Both the position numbers and the translations under genes were made by a program. Positions 58,211 to 64,000 of a stretch of DNA of 64,000 nt are shown piece after piece. This DNA comes from Desarmillaria ectypa. Its lineage: Eukaryota; Basidiomycota; Agaricomycetes; Agaricales; Physalacriaceae. Location: assembly GCA_030407005.1 (NCBI GenBank), contig JAUDYN010000005.1, forward strand, positions 62,001 through 126,000. The letters run 5' to 3'. Under the pieces are notes generated by a model that saw nothing but the letters and a program-made list of their open reading frames with translations, was not told where the DNA came from and did not search any database. The stretch's first letter is position 1. The number at the start of each line of letters is the position of its first letter.

Positions 58211-58598
58211 TGTTATTTTTGATGTAATGGTTCTGGCTATATGAATGAAAAGATATCTCCGTAGTTATATTATACAGTTTTGTTTTTCGTTGCCGCCATT
58301 TCTCACAAATTTAGTTTCCCTTAAAGCTAAAGGAATGTCGATTTATCTACAGATAGTATATTTCCTCTTTTGCCTGACTTGAAGAAAGCAACATCTCTCA
58401 TGACGGTCGCGCGTAGGCGTGTTAGCGTCAAAGCAGTATTTCGAAAGATCCAAATTCGGAAGGGGCCAAGCAAACACAATCTCCGGTACACCGCTTTTTG
58501 TCTTCGACTTACGACGACCGCGGCTGCTCCATGTCTTCACTACTCTAAAGCCCAACTTTCTTGGTTAATATCCTTACTATTACCCTGACGACTTGGAA
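58211..58598. other. Intergenic
   Basis: HSP20 3' flank and promoter of the following gene. No other feature seen. Confidence 0.4.
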
Positions 58599-59892
58599 AT
58601 GAGTACATTTACTGTGTACTCTAAGTCGGCATTACCGGTGGTCAGTACCATTGATTCTCACCTACAGAACGGCGACGAATCCAGTACGCGCACGAACGGC
58701 AAGCGCAAGCGAGACGCGAACGATTCCGGGCCAGGAGCTGGACCAAGCTACATCCCACCATGGCAGTCCAACCTGCGCGTCAATGGAGTCCAGAACCAGC
58801 GGAAGAAGGTACTGAGAAAGGTGCGTCACTAGACATTTGGGAGGAAAAGTGTACTTTTAACCTAGCTGGAATTATAGGCCAAGGTATACGACAGCAACCA
58901 TGAAATGCTAGATGCCCTTCGAATTTGCTTCATACAGGAGAAGCAAGTCGATTTCAGTGGAAGCTACATTGTGGTTAATGAACCACCTATGCTGGATAAA
59001 CACCGGATTCAGCTGGTCTCTCACGACATATGGAGAGCATCTGGGTATCGGTTCACGTAAGTTTAGGCCTACAAGTGATTTCCAGGTTTACCCAAATCTT
59101 TCTAGCGTCAAGGATCACCCGCGTACGAAGGACGGCCACAAAACTCGCCTGTGGTGTACCCAAGACGATGCTCGACAGAACCGCAAAGGACCCCCAGAGA
59201 AGGCCCGTACACTCGTGACAGGAGAAGTCGTTGCGAAAACTCGTTACCCGTGTCATAGCAGGCTCCTCATCTCGTCCCGCGATACCACCCAACCGAATCA
59301 CCGCATGGTCACCGTGCGGATACACCACTACGCCGCACATCCACCTTATCATGAGGCGCCCCCAGGCTTCTTCATGAACCCAGCTTGGCCGCCCTATATG
59401 ATGCTTCAGCCTCCTCAGCCTCAAATACCGTGGATGGTGCCTCAACCACCTCTACTATTTCCGACGTCCTCTCACCAGCAGCAGGCTATCCGGGATCTGG
59501 AATATCCCGACTCGGAAGAAGACGATGAGGAGGAATCAGACCGAGAAAACATCAATCACGAAACCCCTGCCACCTCCGAGCCTCTCCCTAACCCTGATCC
59601 TGATCCCGTAATGGACTCAGAGCAGTTTCAAAGACAAATGCGGACGCACATAAATAACATCCGCGACTTTTGTGATGGGTTGGAGTACCAGTTACAATTT
59701 AATGACCACCGATTATTACGCGAGTTGGAGAATGAAGGTGGATCATTTCTACGCTTCGTGCATGAATGCCTGAGGAGGGAAGGTCGTTTACAGGATGATG
59801 GCGTGGCTCAGCAGAAGGCTACTATACCACCATCTGAGCCCGAGCAGTCGGCAGCGTCAGAGTCGCGAACTCAGGAAACTGAACCAGACTAG
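58599..59892 (+). CDS. Protein with a FAR1/WRKY-like zinc-binding region (hypothetical)
   Basis: Exon 1 is Ser/Asn-rich with a basic nuclear-localisation-like GKRKRDAN. Exon 2 reads AKVYDSNHEMLDALRICFIQE and later SHDIWRASGYRFT. After an intron whose acceptor lies near 59105, it continues VKDHPRTKDGHKTRLWCTQDD, then KTRYPCHSRLLIS and HRMVTVRIHHYAAHPPYHE. This order (basic TRLWC, one more Cys, then His-His-x-x-H-x-P-x-Y) recurs in Agaricomycete proteins and resembles the C2H2-type zinc region of FAR1/MULE-related and WRKY-GCM1 domains. A Pro-rich linker, an acidic stretch (DSEEDDEEESDREN) and a helical C-terminus follow. The DNA-binding role is an inference. Confidence 0.65.
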
Positions 59893-60022
59893 GAACCAGA
59901 GCATAATCTGGAACCTAACGGTGACCTTGGTTAGCGGTACTCTGTCGTATCCGAATCTGAATACATTCATATTCGTTTCCTATCATACTTCTGAAGACAT
60001 TCTGAACCTTCGGCATACGGCA

Positions 60023-62091
60023 CTAGTTCTGTTCCTTCTCCACCTTACTGGCAACGAACTGGCACCTAGTCACCTCTTTCTTATCAGCAAGTTCAACGAA
60101 ACTCCCACTCATCGTTTTAGTGCTTTGTTGCAAAACAATCTGTCTTTTCTCGCCCAAGGAGAAGCGATCCCAGACGGGTGATCGTTGCAGCTTGAAAGTG
60201 TTTGGATCTTTTGCCCGCACGAAGGAGAGCCAATACGCGATCAGCTCCTGTGAGAAAGCTGTTTCTTCTGGCGTCATTGGGCTGAACGTCGCAGAACCAT
60301 TGTACCTTGGCCTCATGTCAGTTCAACGTGGTGTCAGAGAAAGAGGGTGTACTTACCCTGTACTGCTGCCTAGGAACATCATCCAATTCTCCGCTGCGTG
60401 AGTGACGATGGTAGGACTGCCGCTCGTCGGATTGGGTTGGTTGTACCGATATGCCCACGTGTTAATCCCCTTGCTGGAATACGCATTGGCCAGTATTTGC
60501 CGCTTTGTGCAAAAGGGTATGTCAACGGAACCGAAAATAAGCACTTGAATGTACTCACACAACATCGATTCAAAGATTCGCCTGTCGCTGCGGCCAGTCT
60601 TTGTTCTTCGGAGTCAAAGTCTGAGGAAGGGTACGCCTTGGGGACAGGCTAGTTTCAGTGAAAGAACCACGACGACGAAAGTTATTCACCAGGAGATAAT
60701 CAGCAACGTGCTGTTCGTCCAGTCCTGGGAACAGGATTTTCAACGATGATGAGATATCGTACCCCGGAGCATATGATTCGTTAGAGGTGGCGCTAGCCTT
60801 GTTCAAGTTATAGTAAACTGATGAATACGATAGCACTTACCCGACGATCAGAGGGACGCGGGCAAAATGACTCAAAGCCATGGACATTGTGGGGAATTCT
60901 GTAATGATCGTGCTGTCCACGACAGGATGAAAAGCATTGTATGGACCAGAACTAACAGAATCCAAGTGAGACGATTGACAACGCGGTAGAAAGGAACGTA
61001 CAATTCACCGCTCGCCGCTGCATCTTGAGCATGAGCAAGAGCGCTCACGTTGGCATCTCTCAGGCATTGTAACTTGGAAGCAAGGCTACCAGATCCGCAT
61101 CCTGCTTGCTTGGCATAAAAGTCAAACAACGGCTATCAGTAGATTAGTCTAAAGCATTTGGGTAATGAAATAACCTACCCTTTGCTGCTCGGGGAATGGA
61201 AGAGGAGTCCTATAAGCGCTCTGCACGATAGCGCCAGAGAACAGCGATTCATCTTCATGCGCAACGAGATGAAGCTCCACCGAGGACCCTCCCGCGCTCT
61301 GCCCGTTGATAGTCACCCTCGACGGATCCCCGCCGAACGCTCGTATATGTCGCTTCACCCATTTGAGGGCTTGTATCTGGTCAAGAAAGCCTACATTGAA
61401 GTCTCCATTTGTGGGGTCTGTGAATTCTGGGATGGCTAGGAACCCGAAGGATGAAAGGCGGTAGTAGATGGAGACGATGACGACGTTGGGGCTTTGATGG
61501 ACCCAATGGTCGAATGGAAAGCTGGCAGGGTTGCCGTAAACGTAGGCTCCTCCATGGATGTAGACAAGTACAGGTACTAGAGGGATACCGTCAGCAATGT
61601 TTCGTGTGTTGTCGAGATGCTTACAATTGCTTCCGTTGACGGGTGAATAAATATTGACTTTCAAACAGTCTTCACTGCCTGCGCCTCCAGCGTCACCGGC
61701 TTAAAATAAAGCTGTACCTCAGAACTACTTAAAAGGACTAGCGTATGGCATACGTACCCCCAGTAGATCCCTGGATGCAAAAGTCTGGGTAGGATGTTGC
61801 GTTGAGGATGGCGCCATTCGCTTCTGATGCGATTCGCGCTGTGTCTAAAGGAATAGGTGCACGAAATCGACGGCCACCGAGAGGAGGCTCTGCGTAGGGG
61901 ATACCAAGATATGCTACAGTGTCGGGGTATGAAAGGTTGCCACGGTACTTTGCGTATCCAGTGTCGACGATGAGCCTATCGTTCGCGAAAACAAGAAATT
62001 GGGTGAGCCATGAGAGTGACGTGACGAGTAGTGCGAGTCTAGTTAACACTGTAATGGCTGGTGAAAATAGCTGTGGATAATGTATAGGCAT
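60023..62091 (-). CDS. Type-B carboxylesterase/lipase
   Basis: Extracellular or membrane-anchored serine esterase of the alpha/beta-hydrolase fold. The start at 62091 gives a hydrophobic signal or anchor (FSPAITVLTRLALLVTSLSWL). Next come TVAYLGIPYAEPPLGGRRF, then PVLVYIHGGAYVYGNP (oxyanion HGG). The nucleophile GQSAGGSS lies near 61300-61330 in VTINGQSAGGSSVELHLV, after RHIRAFGGDPSRV. The catalytic His is probably that of VTHAAENWMMF near 60395. The C-terminus includes ELIAYWLSFVRAKDPN and PVWDRFSLGEKRQIVL. About eight introns; frame appears intact. An ATG further upstream (62208) would extend the N-terminus but bury the signal segment. Confidence 0.9.
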
Positions 62092-64000
62092 TTTTATAAT
62101 GCCTGGGTTCGAGAAGAAATTATCGAGAAGCGAAGTCCGAGCAAAGTTTGATGTGGCATCAAGTTGTGGGGGAACAGACGTAGAGGTAGTCAGGTTACTG
62201 CTTCTCAAGCGTTCAATATTTCCAGAACGGCGACGTACTGAATGCTAACAGCGTGGCAGCGCTGTGACAATTAGAAAGACAGAGAAACCTGAGACAGGTA
62301 GAATTTATCAAGCGGCGGCGATTGAATACATATCGCCGTGACTCCAAATGGTACAATTACGGAGTGTATTGCAGGTGTACGGTTGTGTAGTATACAAACA
62401 TCTGTAGTATGTCCCAAAGGTTTATCCGAGCCAGGCCATCTTCCTCAAGTTGCTTGAAGTACACAGTCATCTTGTAGTCATCTCGGACATCCTAGTACAA
62501 AGAATGGATGGAGAATGACTTTCTTCAAACGAGGACGGGATCGTATTCAATCATTAAAGGCGTCACTGGGATCATTGCAGCCATACAATAATGCCTCTCC
62601 TTTCGCGATCCTAGGATATTACAAGTTCGAGCGTTGTGCAGCAATCGGCGGCTGGGACATGGAATGCTTGGAATGGAGGCGTATCCCCTCGCAGGCGGAG
62701 AGAAGGTGAATTCCTCATGATCGTATGAATACAGCGTTCATGACGGACCATTTGCCCCGTGTCAGCTGCCAAACCGTTGAGATACGCGACCAAAGCATTG
62801 CAGAAGGAACGGAAACTGATCACCATGAACTTGAACTCAAAGGAACATTCTCAAGTTGTCGACGTCGGTTTCGAGAACAGTCAGTTCTAGTTTGGGTTTT
62901 GGGAATGGGGTTTGTTGAGGAAGCGCACACTCGAAGGCTTGGAAGAGTTCGATGGGAACGCGGCGGATATTAACGATATCCTCAAAGCGACGGATCTTTG
63001 TCGCCTCTCCGACCTGGCCTCGTTGAGATGTGAAAGAAGGACAGATATCTGGAGAAATTTCCTGTCAAAACTCCTTTCAGCAGTCCAAGCGTGTGCTAGA
63101 TCTGCACCCTAAGGAACGATGTTGGATCACAAAAGATAAAGAATGTATGTCGAAGTCCCCCTTCAATCTGTAGAGGTCGCCGATACAAATTAAGTGTAAC
63201 TGCGGAAAAGAACTGAGAATCAAGGAGCTGATAAGTCGTCGGCCATCTTCGGCAGGCCCCTTATTTTCCTACCGCGACGAGGCTGCGACGTCGCAATGAA
63301 CGCCTCACCTGTATGCTGGATGACACCGTGACCTTACTACTCTACGTGACTGGGGATGGTTTGACGCGAACATTCCTTCAAGGCTTCACCCAGGATTGGC
63401 TGTCAGGGCAGCATGCTCAATAACATTGGGGAGGAAGAACGACCGTCTGGACGGTCTAGCTTAGGATATGAGGGATTTATGGATACTTGTACGTTCTATC
63501 CGATCCCTTTCTAGCGTCCTGACTCACCACCGTGGTACAGAGGTACATACGTCAGGATGAACTTGTAGCTAGTGAAGGAATGCAAATCTGGAATGAGTAG
63601 CACTTTCTTCGACCATAAGGAGGCCGTCTATATCCAGTAATGGAACTCTGATGGTCGTTGAAGCATTCAACATCTCAATGCAGGCAAGCCCCATTTTTCA
63701 GACTGCGCAGCGCATATACAGAGCATTTTTGATTGATTCCATAGCTTTATTTTTTCTTTAATTTTTTAGAGCATGCGAGTGTCAATTGGTCTCAGCTTTG
63801 ACATCGAAATCAATGACAACCTAAAAAATTGGTCTCAGTTCGACCAATCACCGACGTCCCTTTTTTCTCCTAGGTTACAGCGCTTTTCATGCAGATTTGC
63901 CTTTTTCGCATGCTGTCTGATCTGCAACAATTGTATTCGTGCTGGCTGTGCTGGTAGGTGGACGATATAAAAATGTCTTCACCCGTCTACTAGCCCCGAC
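62092..64000. other. Terminal region without a clear gene
   Basis: About 1.9 kb with only short frames (for example 62912-63112 and 63773-63970 plus) and no splice-consistent gene. It includes the promoter of the carboxylesterase. Gene remnants cannot be excluded. Confidence 0.4.

Noticed and set aside
59053..59445. Minus-strand frame of 130 codons
   Set aside because: Lies inside the coding exon of the zinc-region gene; composition is that of an antisense frame.
59930..60010. Phrase resembling the WOPR ISYYTSEDI motif (VSYHTSEDI) downstream of the zinc-region gene
   Set aside because: Isolated nine-residue similarity after a stop codon, with no other WOPR sequence around it.
1..64000. CRISPR arrays, operons, ribosome-binding sites, prophage
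   Set aside because: The window is eukaryotic nuclear DNA with spliceosomal introns throughout; no regularly spaced repeats were seen.

Overview
The window reads as nuclear DNA of a filamentous basidiomycete, most likely an Agaricomycete (mushroom or wood/litter-decay type). Nearly every gene is split by short introns of about 45-65 nt, and the gene content fits that group: a secreted laccase, tandem cytochrome P450s, F-box-like proteins with extended C-termini, a WOPR (Gti1/Pac2) regulator, small secreted and GPI-anchored proteins, and several degraded gene copies. Gene models were joined by hand from splice signals and family motifs. Outer ends are usually firm; some internal exon borders are inferred.

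Layout, left to right. 0.7-3.4 kb: a laccase with all four copper-binding motifs. 3.7-6.2 kb: three small coiled-coil genes and a frame-broken nuclease-like gene. 6.3-14.4 kb: two tandem minus-strand copies of a cation diffusion facilitator (Mn-type) transporter flanking an F-box gene that carries an in-frame stop. 15.5-18.0 kb: an FG-GAP surface protein of the ITFG1/TIP type. 18.1-25.5 kb: a tandem duplication of tRNA-Asp plus P450. The second copy has a decayed tRNA and a TA-flanked MITE-like insertion, and the two P450s share a near-identical patch that suggests gene conversion. 26.8-31.3 kb: a DUF1479 protein and a divergent beta-tubulin. 33.6-39.8 kb: a GPI-anchored Ser-rich protein, a frame-broken alpha/beta hydrolase, a large acidic low-complexity secreted protein and an HSBP1-like heat-shock-factor-binding protein. 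40.0-41.6 kb: an aldo-keto reductase pseudogene. 44.2-46.6 kb: an intact F-box protein. 48.0-49.7 kb: the WOPR regulator. 50.3-53.8 kb: TFIIH subunit Tfb2 and a Nas6/gankyrin-like ankyrin protein, divergently transcribed. 54.4 kb: a small secreted peptide with dibasic sites. 56.4-58.2 kb: a divergent HSP20 pair around a promoter rich in heat-shock elements. 58.6-62.1 kb: a gene with a zinc-finger-like, FAR1/WRKY-like domain and a type-B carboxylesterase.

There is no single operon-like pathway, as expected for this kind of genome. The informative signals are duplication and decay: two independent tandem duplications, with substitutions that may separate the copies functionally, and several GC-AG introns. 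A loose heat-shock theme links the HSF-binding protein homologue, the HSP20 pair and their elements. I found no CRISPR array, no intact autonomous transposon and no clear new defence-type system.
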